Positions 25,962 to 35,634 of a stretch of DNA of 64,000 nt are shown piece by piece (position 1 is the stretch's first letter; the number at the start of each line of letters is the position of its first letter). Origin of the DNA: Fertoeibacter niger. GTDB taxonomy: Bacteria; Pseudomonadota; Alphaproteobacteria; Rhodobacterales; Rhodobacteraceae. Location: positions 62,001-126,000 of the forward strand of contig NZ_WHUT02000003.1 of NCBI RefSeq assembly GCF_009380135.2, given 5' to 3'. Below the pieces are notes generated by a model. That model did not search any database. It saw only the letters and a program-made list of their open reading frames with translations, and was not told where the DNA came from. Position numbers and translations under genes: made by a program.

Positions 25962-28016
25962 TTGACCGGAAACGCATCCTTTCCAGCCGCCGGGGCCATT
26001 CCCCGGCGGCTGTTTTTTTACAACGCGGGCTTTTTGCGCCAGCCCCGGCTGCGGCGCATCCTGACGCTGGCCGGGCACGAGTTGCGGCTGGGCCTGCCGG
26101 GGCCACAGGATGGCGTGGTGGTCTGGGGCCGAAGCCCCTATGCCGCGCGGGGCGAGGCTGTGGCGGCACGGCGCAGCGTGCCACTGTTGCGGCTGGAAGA
26201 CGCTTTCTTGCGTTCGGTGCGGCCCGGGCGGCAGGGCGAGCCGCCCCTGGGTCTGATGCTGGGGCAAGGCGTACATTTCGATGCGTCTGAACCCTCGGCG
26301 CTGGAGGCTCTGCTGGCCAGTCATCCCTTGGACGATTCGCACCTGCTGCAGCGCGCAAGGGATGGCATCGGCCGCCTTCAGGCGTTGGACCTGTCGAAAT
26401 ACAACGCCTTCGGCCAGCAGCATGCGCTGCCCCAACCGGGCTATGTTCTGGTGGTGGATCAGACACGGGGCGATGCGTCGATCCATCATTCCGGGGCATC
26501 GGCCAGCACTTTCCGCGAGATGCTGGTCTTCGCGCAGGAGGAACATCCGGGCCGGGCCGTTGTCATCAAGACCCATCCCGAAACGCTGGCGGGGCTGCGC
26601 CCTGGGCACTACGGGCCTGCCGACGCGCAGGGGCGCGTCCGGCTGCTGGCCGATCCGGTCTCGCCCTGGCGGCTGCTGGAGGGGGCGGTTGCGGTCTACA
26701 CAGTTTCGTCGCAACTGGGGTTCGAGGCGGTGCTGGCCGGGCACCGGCCCCGGGTGTTCGGCCAGCCCTTCTATTCCGGATGGGGGCTGACGGCGGATGA
26801 AAACCCGGTTCCGCGCCGCCGCCGGGTGCTGACCCGCGTGCAATTGTTCGCTGCCGCCATGATTCTTTCCCCGCTGTGGCATGATCCCTGCCGCGACCGG
26901 CTGTGCAGTTTCGAAGAGGCGGTGGACCAGCTGGAGGCGGAGGTGCGCGCCTTCCGCGAGGACCGTCACGGCCATGTGGCACTGGGCATGCGGCTGTGGA
27001 AGCGCGGGCGCTTGCAGGCGGTGTTCGGGCGGGAAAAGCCGCTGGTGTTTGCCCGCGATGCTGCCGCAGCCACTCGCCTTGCGGGCGAAGGACGGGGCCT
27101 GCTGGTCTGGGCGGGCAAGGAGCCGGCGGGGCTGGCAGCGCCGCTGATCCGGCGGGTGGAGGATGGTTTTTTGCGCTCGCGCGGGTTGGGGGCCGATCTG
27201 ATCCCGCCCCTTTCGCTGGTGACGGATGATCTGGGCATCTACTATGACCCGACCCGCGAAAGCCGGCTGGAACGGTTGATCCTGGCCCCCCTGCCCCCTG
27301 GCGGGCGGCTTCGGGCCGAGCGGCTGGTGGAGCGTCTTTCCGCGGCGGGGCTGAGCAAATACAATCTGGGCGGTGTGGTGCCCGTTCTGCCCGAGGGGCG
27401 GCGCATTCTGGTGCCGGGGCAGGTGGAGGATGACGCCTCGATCCGGCTGGGTGCGCGCGATGTCTGCACCAATCTGGGCCTGCTGCGCGCTGCGCGGGCC
27501 GCCAACCCCGATGCCGTGCTGGTCTATAAACCGCATCCGGATGTGGAGGCCGGGCTGCGCCCCGGCCGCATTGACCCCGCCGATCTGGCCGGACTGGCCG
27601 ATGTGGTGGCCAACCGGGCCGACCCGGTGGCCTTGATCCTGGCCTGTGATGCAGTCTGGACGATGACATCGCTTCTGGGGTTCGAGGCGCTGCTGCGGCA
27701 GCGGCCTGTCACCTGTCTGGGGGCGCCGTTTTACGCCGGTTATGGCCTGACGCAGGATCTGGGCCCGGTGCCGGAACGCCGCCGCAAGGGCACGGACGGC
27801 CAGCATCACCCGCGCCCTGATCTGCTGGCGCTGGCCCATGCCGCCTTGATCGCCTATCCGCGCTATTTCGATCCGGTCAGCCGCCGCCCCTGCCCGCCCG
27901 AAGTGGTGGTGGAGCGGCTGATCACCGGCAGCCTGCCGCGCCCCGGCCCGCTGAACCGGCTGCTGGCCAAGGCGCAGGGGCGGCTGGCCAGCCATGCCGG
28001 GCTGTGGCGGCGCTGA
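25962..28016 (+). CDS. kpsC: Capsule Kdo transferase KpsC with two tandem transferase modules
   Basis: 684 residues. It contains two clearly homologous halves: LLRLEDAFLRS and IRRVEDGFLRS; DLSKYNAFG and GLSKYNLGG; KTHPETLAGLRPG and KPHPDVEAGLRPG; SSQLGFEAVLAGHRP and TSLLGFEALLRQRP; FYSGWGLT and FYAGYGLT. This is the KpsC layout in which each half is a Kdo glycosyltransferase that builds the linker between lipid and capsule. No ATG is available near the start: the frame opens with TTG at 25962, with GAGG seven bases upstream, six bases after the preceding stop. Cytoplasmic, peripheral to the membrane. Confidence 0.93.
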   Translation: MTGNASFPAAGAIPRRLFFYNAGFLRQPRLRRILTLAGHELRLGLPGPQDGVVVWGRSPYAARGEAVAARRSVPLLRLEDAFLRSVRPGRQGEPPLGLMLGQGVHFDASEPSALEALLASHPLDDSHLLQRARDGIGRLQALDLSKYNAFGQQHALPQPGYVLVVDQTRGDASIHHSGASASTFREMLVFAQEEHPGRAVVIKTHPETLAGLRPGHYGPADAQGRVRLLADPVSPWRLLEGAVAVYTVSSQLGFEAVLAGHRPRVFGQPFYSGWGLTADENPVPRRRRVLTRVQLFAAAMILSPLWHDPCRDRLCSFEEAVDQLEAEVRAFREDRHGHVALGMRLWKRGRLQAVFGREKPLVFARDAAAATRLAGEGRGLLVWAGKEPAGLAAPLIRRVEDGFLRSRGLGADLIPPLSLVTDDLGIYYDPTRESRLERLILAPLPPGGRLRAERLVERLSAAGLSKYNLGGVVPVLPEGRRILVPGQVEDDASIRLGARDVCTNLGLLRAARAANPDAVLVYKPHPDVEAGLRPGRIDPADLAGLADVVANRADPVALILACDAVWTMTSLLGFEALLRQRPVTCLGAPFYAGYGLTQDLGPVPERRRKGTDGQHHPRPDLLALAHAALIAYPRYFDPVSRRPCPPEVVVERLITGSLPRPGPLNRLLAKAQGRLASHAGLWRR

Positions 28017-28069
28017 ACAAACCTGCAGAAATCGGAGCGACAACGGCGCTATACGCAACCGGCCGCGCA

Positions 28070-28567
28070 TCAGTAGATGTAGCGGATCTGTTCCGTCCAA
28101 TACCGCTCCATCCGTTTCAGCGCCTGATTGATATCCTCCATCCCCGAGGGCCCGATCACGCCGCGCCGTTCCAACCCCTCGGCGTGCCGCGCGAACAGGT
28201 CTGTCAGGATGGTGCGGACCCGACGGCCCTTTTCGGTCAGTCGCACCCGCACCGAGCGTCGGTCAATCTCTGACCGCTGGTGGTGCATATAGCCCAGTTC
28301 CACCAGTTTCTTGAGGTTGTAGCTGACGTTGGAGCCCTGATAATAGCCGCGCGATTTCAATTCGCCCGCCGTCACCTCATTCTCGCCGATGTTGAACAGG
28401 AGCAGGGCCTGCACCGAATTGATCTCCAGCAGGCCCAGCCGTTCGAATTCATCTTTCACCACATCCAGCAGCAGGCGGTGCAGACGCTCCACCAGTGCCA
28501 GACTTTCCAGATAGCCCAGCATGAAGGTCTTTTGCGACCCGTCCAGAACCTGCGCGTGGATGCTCAT
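28070..28567 (-). CDS. MarR-family winged-helix regulator (LdtR-like)
   Basis: 165 residues. It starts MSIHAQVLDGSQKTFMLGYL; the dimerisation helix ESLALVERLHRLLLDVVKDE leads into a winged helix with SRGYYQGSNVSYNLKKLVEL as the recognition helix and SEIDRRSVRVRLTEKGRRV as the beta wing. The QKTFMLGYLESL block resembles LdtR of Rhizobiales, a regulator linked to L,D-transpeptidase and osmotic stress genes. The target is not deducible here, as it is convergent with the capsule genes and neighbours sdhE. Confidence 0.85.
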   Translation of the reverse strand: MSIHAQVLDGSQKTFMLGYLESLALVERLHRLLLDVVKDEFERLGLLEINSVQALLLFNIGENEVTAGELKSRGYYQGSNVSYNLKKLVELGYMHHQRSEIDRRSVRVRLTEKGRRVRTILTDLFARHAEGLERRGVIGPSGMEDINQALKRMERYWTEQIRYIY

Positions 28568-28665
28568 GCCTCGTCCCCTGCTTTGATCAGCCGAGATTCG
28601 GCACAAAACAAAAACATTCGGTAAATGGGCGACGATTTCCGTGCAGAAGGGTGTGAAAAGCGCCC

Positions 28666-28937
28666 TTACGCCCCGCGCGCCAGCCGTTGCCGGGCGTAAA
28701 CGCCGATGTCGCCGATCAATTCTGCCAGCGGTGCGGGCGGGGCAACCTGCCCCAGCACCCAGGGAAGCAGATCCTGATCGTTCTCGTCCAGCAGGGTATC
28801 GTAAAGCCGCAGCCGGTCGTCGGCCATGGCAGCCAGATGCGCATCGGCATAGGGGCCAAGGATCAGGTCCATTTCCTTGGTGCCGCGCCGCCAGCTACGC
28901 ATCGCCATGCGTTTCAGCCGGGCCTCATTTGTCTCGG

Positions 28938-28941
<4 letters not shown>
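28666..28941 (-). CDS. sdhE: Succinate dehydrogenase flavinylation/assembly factor SdhE
   Basis: 91 residues, all-helical. The motif RSWRRGTKEMDLILGPYAD contains the RGxxE signature of SdhE/SDHAF2, which promotes covalent FAD attachment to SdhA and to FrdA. DENDQDLLPWVLGQ is the usual acidic-to-W helix of the family. Cytosolic. The start ATG at 28941 overlaps the stop of the XRE regulator by four bases, so the two are cotranslated; the sdh operon itself is not nearby. Confidence 0.93.
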
Positions 28942-30631
<1,690 letters not shown>

Positions 30632-30637
30632 GGTTCC

Positions 30638-31012
30638 ATGGCCGACCGGATCACCGCAAACCTGCCCAGCCGTGATTTCGGCGCGACTGCTGCCTTTTAT
30701 GGCAAGCTGGGCTTTGCGGTGGATTTCCTCAATGACGGCTGGATGATCCTGTCACGCGGCCCGCTGGAGCTGGAGTTCTTTCCGCATCCTACGGTGGACC
30801 CGCTGTCAAGCTGGTTCAGCGCCTGCATAAGGGTGGATGACATTGACGGGCTGCTGGCAGAATGGCGCAAGGTGGGGCTGCCTTCGGATGCCACATCCAC
30901 CCCCCGGCTGACCGGCACCTTCAAGCTGCCCGATGCGCCGCGCATGTTCGCGCTGGTGGATGAGGACGGATCGCTGCTGCGTTGCCTTGAAAACGGGGTG
31001 GCGGATGAGTGA
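30638..31012 (+). CDS. Glyoxalase/bleomycin-resistance family protein
   Basis: 124 residues, one VOC domain: MADRITANLPSRDFGATAAF then YGKLGFAVDFLNDGWMILSR, with LELEFFPHP and FALVDEDGSLLRCLEN as the second half. It resembles the bleomycin-binding type (BRP/Ble-like) more than lactoylglutathione lyases. It lies seven bases after the aminotransferase gene and overlaps the next gene by eight bases. Binding or enzymatic role is unknown. Confidence 0.8.
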   Translation: MADRITANLPSRDFGATAAFYGKLGFAVDFLNDGWMILSRGPLELEFFPHPTVDPLSSWFSACIRVDDIDGLLAEWRKVGLPSDATSTPRLTGTFKLPDAPRMFALVDEDGSLLRCLENGVADE

Positions 31013-31418
31013 CCTGCCCCCCTACTACTTCCGCATCCGCGAAAACGGCGCCACGGTGTTCCGGGTCGATACCGAAAACCGCCAGCGCCGCATCGACATG
31101 GAGCAGATCGCCACGATCAACATCCGCAACGGCGAGGTGAAGCCGCAGGGCGACCGCGCGCTGACGCCCGAGGATCTGGCCGCAATCCGTGACTGGATGG
31201 CCGCCCGCACCGCCCTGCTGGCGCAGCGCGACATCGACGACATCCTGCGCGCGGTGGATTACATGAACCTGACGACGCATTGGGTGCAGACCAAGGCCGC
31301 CGATGACCAGCTGGAGGCCGTGACCGACAGCCTGCTGCTGGCGATGCACGACCTGCGCACCGTTCTTGTGCGCAAGAAGGCCGACCGGATGCTGAAGGCT
31401 GACGGCGGCGAGGACTGA
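31005..31418 (+). CDS. Unknown cytosolic protein following the VOC gene
   Basis: 137 residues, no signal peptide. The N-terminus PYYFRIRENGATVFRVDTEN followed by RQRRIDMEQIATINIRNGEV forms a beta-rich segment; the rest is helical (LTPEDLAAIRDWMAARTALL, DRMLKADGG end). I recognise no named family. The ATG at 31005 overlaps the stop of the preceding VOC gene by eight bases, indicating cotranslation. Confidence 0.65.
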   Translation: MSDLPPYYFRIRENGATVFRVDTENRQRRIDMEQIATINIRNGEVKPQGDRALTPEDLAAIRDWMAARTALLAQRDIDDILRAVDYMNLTTHWVQTKAADDQLEAVTDSLLLAMHDLRTVLVRKKADRMLKADGGED

Positions 31419-31435
31419 CCAGACTTTTCCACCGA

Positions 31436-31475
31436 CATACTCTTGCCCCCCTTCGCGGGGGCTTGCTCTGCGCTG
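31436..31475 (+). terminator. Hairpin after the aspartate aminotransferase gene group
   Basis: GCCCCC and GGGGGC pair around a C-TTCG-C loop near 31445-31462, a very stable UUCG-type tetraloop hairpin. It lies after the stop at 31418 and before the methyltransferase gene at 31543. The following bases are not a T-tract, so termination would be weak or Rho-assisted. Confidence 0.45.
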
Positions 31476-31542
31476 CGGAATAGGAGAAGGGTGATAACAA
31501 TTTCGTGAAAATCCGTGAACGCGCCCCGCAAAGGAATTCCCC

Positions 31543-32280
31543 ATGTCCATCCGCGCCCTCACCGATCTTCTGGTGCGCCCTTTCGGCTACAAGACGATCC
31601 TCACGCCAAAGGGGTTCAGGATCACCAGGCGGCGTGGCAGCGAACTGGTCTATCTTCATCAATATGCGGGCGGTTACGACGAATACCGCGCCATGCAGGT
31701 CTTCACCAACAAGCGCAAGCTGAACAAGGTCTGGGCCGATGACGGCACGCTGGCCGCGGTGGCGGCACATCTGGCGGAACGGGGGGGCGCGGTGCAGCGG
31801 GGCATATGCCACGGGGCGCGCAACGGCTATGAGGTGGCGAAACTGCGCGAATTGACCGGGGCCGATGTGATCGGCACCGACATTTCCGAAACCGCCACGC
31901 AGTTTCCCGACATGGTGGTGTGGGATTTTCACCAGACCAACCCGGAATGGCTGGGGGCCTTCGATTTCGTCTACACCAATTCGCTGGATCAGGCGATGCA
32001 GCCCGATGTGGCGCTGGCGGCATGGGCCGGGCAACTGCGCCCCGGGGGCTGCGTCTTCATCGAACACACGATGGGCCATTCGGCGCAGGGCGCCTCGGAA
32101 ATGGACCCGTTCGGCGCGCATCCCATGTGCATGCCCTATCTGTTCTTCCGCTGGGGCAAAGGCCTCTACACTCTGACAGAGATTCTGGAACCGGGGCCAA
32201 AGACCAACAACGGCCGGCAGGTCTGGATGTTCGTGCTGGAACCGGTGGCAACCCCGGTCGCACTGGAACAGGTGGCCTGA
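31543..32280 (+). CDS. Class I SAM-dependent methyltransferase
   Basis: 245 residues. RGICHGARNGYEVAKLREL contains the glycine-rich SAM loop (motif I), VIGTDISETATQFPDMVVWD gives the acidic strand-2 end (GTDIS) and AFDFVYTNSLDQAMQPDVAL the post-II/III region; GQLRPGGCVFIEHT is the motif III strand. There is no membrane segment. The substrate is unknown; the long, basic N-terminus (residues 1-60) is not typical of one subfamily. It stands alone between a hairpin and the convergent MATE gene. Confidence 0.75.
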   Translation: MSIRALTDLLVRPFGYKTILTPKGFRITRRRGSELVYLHQYAGGYDEYRAMQVFTNKRKLNKVWADDGTLAAVAAHLAERGGAVQRGICHGARNGYEVAKLRELTGADVIGTDISETATQFPDMVVWDFHQTNPEWLGAFDFVYTNSLDQAMQPDVALAAWAGQLRPGGCVFIEHTMGHSAQGASEMDPFGAHPMCMPYLFFRWGKGLYTLTEILEPGPKTNNGRQVWMFVLEPVATPVALEQVA

Positions 32281-32290
32281 CAGGCCGGGC

Positions 32291-33643
32291 TCAGGCCCTG
32301 GGCGCCCTGCTCCAGAACCGCACCATCAGCAGGGCCGCAGCCACCGTCAGGCCGATCACCAGCCCCAGCCACAGCCCCGGCCCGCCCATGCCCAACGGAA
32401 AGGCCAAGGCATAGCTGACCGGGATGCCGATCACCCAATAGCTGACAGCGGCCAGCCACATCGGCACCCGCGTATCCTGCACCCCGCGCAGGAGGCCCAG
32501 CGCCATGACCTGCACCGCATCGGCAATCTGGAACAGCGCGGCAAAGGCCAGCAGCACCGTGCCAAAGGCAATGATCTGCGCGCTTTCGGGTTTGGAGACA
32601 TCCAGAAACAGCGCGATGATCGGCGCAGGAAACGTCAGGAACAGCGCCACCATCACCAGACCAAAGCCCAGCGACAGCGCGATGGCCACAAGCGCGCCGT
32701 CGCGCAGGCCCCGCGCATCGCCCATGCCCATGGCCCGGCCGGTGCGCACCGTGGCCGCATTCGACAGGCCCACATGCACCATGAAGGCAAGCGCCGCCAC
32801 CTCCAGTGCTATGCCATGCGCGGCCAGTTCCACCGTGCCGATCCAGCCCATCATCAAGGCCGAGGCCTGAAACAGCCCGCCTTCGGCCAGTGACGTCAGC
32901 CCGATGGGCGTGCCCAGCCGGAACACCTGCCGCAGCGCGGGCCAGTCGGGTCGCCAGAACCGCTGGAACAGATGAAACCGGCGCAGCGCGGGCAGCCAGG
33001 CCGCATAGCCGCACAGCACCAGCAGCGTCAGCACCTGCACCGCGACGGATGCGATGGCCGCCCCCTGCACACCCAGTTCCGGCGCGCCCCAGTTGCCAAA
33101 GATCAGCGCCCAGTTCAGCCCGATATTGGCCACCACCGCCGCGATTGTGGCCCAAAGCACCACCTGCGTGCGCTCCAGCGCGGCAAGATAGCTTTTCAGC
33201 ACCATCACCAGCAGCGCGGGGATCATGCCGAAACCGGCGATGCGCAGGTAATCCTGCGCCAGTTCCGCCACCTCGGGCTGTTGCGCCGCCGCCAGCAGGA
33301 TCGCCTCTGACCACCAGAACAACGGATAGGTCAGCACGCCGAACCCGATCGACAGCCACAGCCCCATGCGCGTGTCGCGGCGCACCTGCGCCTCGTCCCC
33401 GCGGCCCAGCGCCTGCGCGACCATCGGCATCACCGCCTGCGCAAAGCCTGCGCCCAGGATGAAGGTGATGAAAAACACCGAAGCGCCCAGCACCACGGCG
33501 GCAAGTTCGGCTACGCCATACCAGCCCAGCATCACCGTATCGGTGACATGCAGCGCCATTTGCGCCAGATGGCTGCCGACCAGCGGCAGGCCAAGGGTCA
33601 GCGTGGCACGGGCGTGCTGGGGATAGGTCAGGATACGGGTCAT
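32291..33643 (-). CDS. MATE-family multidrug efflux transporter (NorM-like)
   Basis: 450 residues with about twelve hydrophobic helices in two homologous halves. LGLPLVGSHLAQMALHVTDT in helix 1 and GTPIGLTSLAEGGLFQASAL at the start of the second half are typical MATE repeats, and GLSNAATVRTGRAMGMGDA and FQIADAVQVMALGLLRGVQD are conserved NorM blocks. It exports cationic compounds in exchange for Na+ or H+ at the inner membrane. The ATG at 33643 (MTRILTYPQH) is preferred to upstream alternatives. It is convergent with the methyltransferase, 10 bases apart. Confidence 0.92.
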   Translation of the reverse strand: MTRILTYPQHARATLTLGLPLVGSHLAQMALHVTDTVMLGWYGVAELAAVVLGASVFFITFILGAGFAQAVMPMVAQALGRGDEAQVRRDTRMGLWLSIGFGVLTYPLFWWSEAILLAAAQQPEVAELAQDYLRIAGFGMIPALLVMVLKSYLAALERTQVVLWATIAAVVANIGLNWALIFGNWGAPELGVQGAAIASVAVQVLTLLVLCGYAAWLPALRRFHLFQRFWRPDWPALRQVFRLGTPIGLTSLAEGGLFQASALMMGWIGTVELAAHGIALEVAALAFMVHVGLSNAATVRTGRAMGMGDARGLRDGALVAIALSLGFGLVMVALFLTFPAPIIALFLDVSKPESAQIIAFGTVLLAFAALFQIADAVQVMALGLLRGVQDTRVPMWLAAVSYWVIGIPVSYALAFPLGMGGPGLWLGLVIGLTVAAALLMVRFWSRAPRA

Positions 33644-33727
33644 GCGGGTTGACCTATCCCGGCGCACAGGGCGCGGCAAGATGCCACGAAAATCGGCAGC
33701 AAAAGAACGCGCGCAGCGTCGCGCGGG

Positions 33728-34723
33728 TTACAGGCTGCGCAGCAGCAACTGCCCCGCCACCAGCACGATGACCGCGCCACCGGTGATTTCCAGCAGCGGC
33801 AGGGCGCGGGCCAACCGTGCGCCGGGCAGCGCCAGCGCGCCCTCGCGCGCCCAGACCGACAGCGCCGCCACCGCCAGCGTCACCGTGGCCGTGCCCAGCG
33901 CCATCACATAGGCCCCGGCGATGCCGGCCGCTCCAATCTGCATCCGCCAGGTCAGGATCAGCAGGAACAGCGCCCCGGTGCAGGGCCTTATGGCAATGCC
34001 GCCGATCAGCAGCGCGGCGTCGCGCCAACTGGATACGTTTTCCACCTGATCCAGCGTGGGGCCGTGGGCATGGCCGCAGCCACAGTGCGCGTCATGCACA
34101 TGGCCGGCGGGCATCGGCGCGGCCTGCGTGGCTGCAAAGGCAAAACCGGATGTGGCCGTGGCTGGCATGGGAAAGCCAAAGACCGGCCCGGGCGCAGGGC
34201 TGGGCGATGGTGCTGCGGCAGGGGCCGGTTCCATCCGCCCTGCGCCGCGCAGGCCACGGGCGATCAGCCACAGGCCAATGGCCGCGATGGCCGCATAGCC
34301 CAGCGGGTCAAGCCATTGTTCGGAAAAGCCCACCAGCCGTTCGCGCGTCCAGCCCAGCAGGGCGATCCCGGCATAGACCAGCGCCACCGCAGTGGTGGCC
34401 TGCGCCAGCGACGAGGCCAGTGCAATCGCCGCCAGCCGCGCCAGCGGCACCCGCCGCGCCATGCCATAGCCGCCGATCAGCACCTTGCCATGCCCCGGCC
34501 CCACCGCATGAAAGAACCCATAGCCGAAACACACCGCCAGCAGGGCCGCCAGCGCCCCCACCTCGCCGCCTTTCAGCCGCCGAAGGGCACCCGCCATGGC
34601 GTTCTGAACGGCGTGCTGGCTGTCGGCCGCCCAGCGTTCCAGCCCCGCCAGCGCGCCGCTGGCCCAGACCAGCGCCAGCACCGCCGCAACGGCAAGACCG
34701 AAGATCAGGAACCGGCGCTGCAT
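33728..34723 (-). CDS. NicO/RcnA-type nickel/cobalt transporter
   Basis: 331 residues with about six to seven membrane helices. The family signature HAVGPGHGKVLIGGYGMARR follows helix 2, and a second metal region GIAIRPCTGALFLLILTW lies near the C-terminus. Between them is a histidine-rich cytosolic loop, HVHDAHCGCGHAHG, of the kind that binds Ni/Co/Zn. NicO proteins may take up or export Ni2+/Co2+; the direction is not decided by sequence. It overlaps the upstream DUF1007 gene by 19 bases. Confidence 0.9.
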   Translation of the reverse strand: MQRRFLIFGLAVAAVLALVWASGALAGLERWAADSQHAVQNAMAGALRRLKGGEVGALAALLAVCFGYGFFHAVGPGHGKVLIGGYGMARRVPLARLAAIALASSLAQATTAVALVYAGIALLGWTRERLVGFSEQWLDPLGYAAIAAIGLWLIARGLRGAGRMEPAPAAAPSPSPAPGPVFGFPMPATATSGFAFAATQAAPMPAGHVHDAHCGCGHAHGPTLDQVENVSSWRDAALLIGGIAIRPCTGALFLLILTWRMQIGAAGIAGAYVMALGTATVTLAVAALSVWAREGALALPGARLARALPLLEITGGAVIVLVAGQLLLRSL

Positions 34724-35373
34724 GTGATCCGCGCCTCTTCGGAATAGGCGGCACCCACGGCGGGAAAGTCACCCTCGATGTCAACCGACCCCGCCAGTTC
34801 AGCAATGGCCGCCTGCAAAATCTGATCGGCAGCCTCGCGGTCAGGCTCGAACACCTGCACGCTGCAATCGGGCGCTGCGGTCAGAACCGGCGTGCCGGCA
34901 ATGGCATAGGCGCTGTAGAACCCGGGGTCATAGACCTGCACCACCAGCGGATCGGCCACAGGGGCTACGGGGGCGGCAAACCGGCGCAGATGGGTCGAAG
35001 TGATCTTGCCATCGGCATAGCTGGCCGTCCATTCCTGCGGCGGGCCCAGATCCAGCGGTGCCGTGCCCAGCAGCGCATAGGTGTCGCCGGGAAAACCCGC
35101 CACCCACTGCATGTCAAAGCCGTCCAGCGCCGCCTGCTCGTCCGCCGTCAGCACGCCGTCGAAATCGGCATCCAGCCCGCGATCCTCCATCACCAGCAGC
35201 GAATAGAAGTCATCATAGGTCCAGGTGATGCGCAGGGCCGTCGCCTGGCCCGTGGCGTCAAAGATCACCTCAAGCCCGGTGTCGATGAATATATGCGGAT
35301 GCGCCACCGCCATCGATGCGGGCATCAGCGCCGCCACCAGCATTCCGGCCCCCAGCCATTCGCGCATCGTCAT
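34705..35373 (-). CDS. DUF1007 periplasmic protein paired with NicO
   Basis: 222 residues starting MTMREWLGAGMLVAALMPAS followed by a cleavage site at AVAHPHIF; mature protein starts with a metal-binding-looking HPHIF. Blocks such as TWTYDDFYSLLVMEDRGLDA then DFDGVLTADEQAALDGFD match DUF1007, including a Ca-binding-like DADFDG stretch. DUF1007 proteins commonly neighbour NicO transporters, and probably pass metal to or from the permease in the periplasm. A second ATG two codons later is an alternative start. Confidence 0.85.
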   Translation of the reverse strand: MTMREWLGAGMLVAALMPASMAVAHPHIFIDTGLEVIFDATGQATALRITWTYDDFYSLLVMEDRGLDADFDGVLTADEQAALDGFDMQWVAGFPGDTYALLGTAPLDLGPPQEWTASYADGKITSTHLRRFAAPVAPVADPLVVQVYDPGFYSAYAIAGTPVLTAAPDCSVQVFEPDREAADQILQAAIAELAGSVDIEGDFPAVGAAYSEEARITCSAGS

Positions 35374-35477
35374 TTGCCCCGCTTCGCCCCGATGCGCCAA
35401 GTCTAGCGCCGGTGCCCGGACAAGGCCAGTCCGCTGCGCATGGCTCGGCAGGGTGCTGCCCAGCATCAAAAGAACGA

Positions 35478-35505
35478 GGGCGACGGCGCTGTTGCACCGC
35501 CGCCC
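35478..35505 (-). terminator. Terminator of the LuxR-hydrolase gene
   Basis: GGGCGACGG (35478-35486) pairs with CCGCCGCCC (35497-35505), with one G-U wobble, across a ten-base loop. On the minus strand it is followed by TCGTTCTTTT. It lies about 130 bases past the stop of the LuxR-hydrolase gene and upstream of the DUF1007 gene. Confidence 0.6.
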
Positions 35506-35585
35506 TGCCGGGGGAAAAGCTGCTGTGAAAAGCCAAGGCATTAAGACTTAGGTAACTTCTGCTTGATAGGGCCCCGCCCGATTCC

Positions 35586-35604
35586 CCGCATACCCCATAT
35601 GCGG
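35586..35604. repeat. Perfect 7-bp inverted repeat downstream of the LuxR-hydrolase gene
   Basis: CCGCATA (35586-35592) and TATGCGG (35598-35604) are exact inverse complements around CCCCA, 31 bases past the stop codon and 213 bases upstream of the DUF1007 start. It could be a 3' hairpin or an operator of the metal transport genes. Confidence 0.4.
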
Positions 35605-35634
35605 TAAGGCGGCAGAAACCGCAGCGGCCCGGCG

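Noticed and set aside
25578-28100. An 840-codon open frame on the minus strand opposite the capsule genes
   Set aside because: It is the antisense shadow of kpsC and the export lipoprotein, with a composition of a GC-rich reverse frame (many Gln/His/Arg/Pro), no domain and no start signal.
35374-35634. Possible nickel/cobalt riboswitch upstream of the DUF1007 gene
   Set aside because: No matching junction or conserved blocks seen; what is visible is a terminator hairpin and one inverted repeat.
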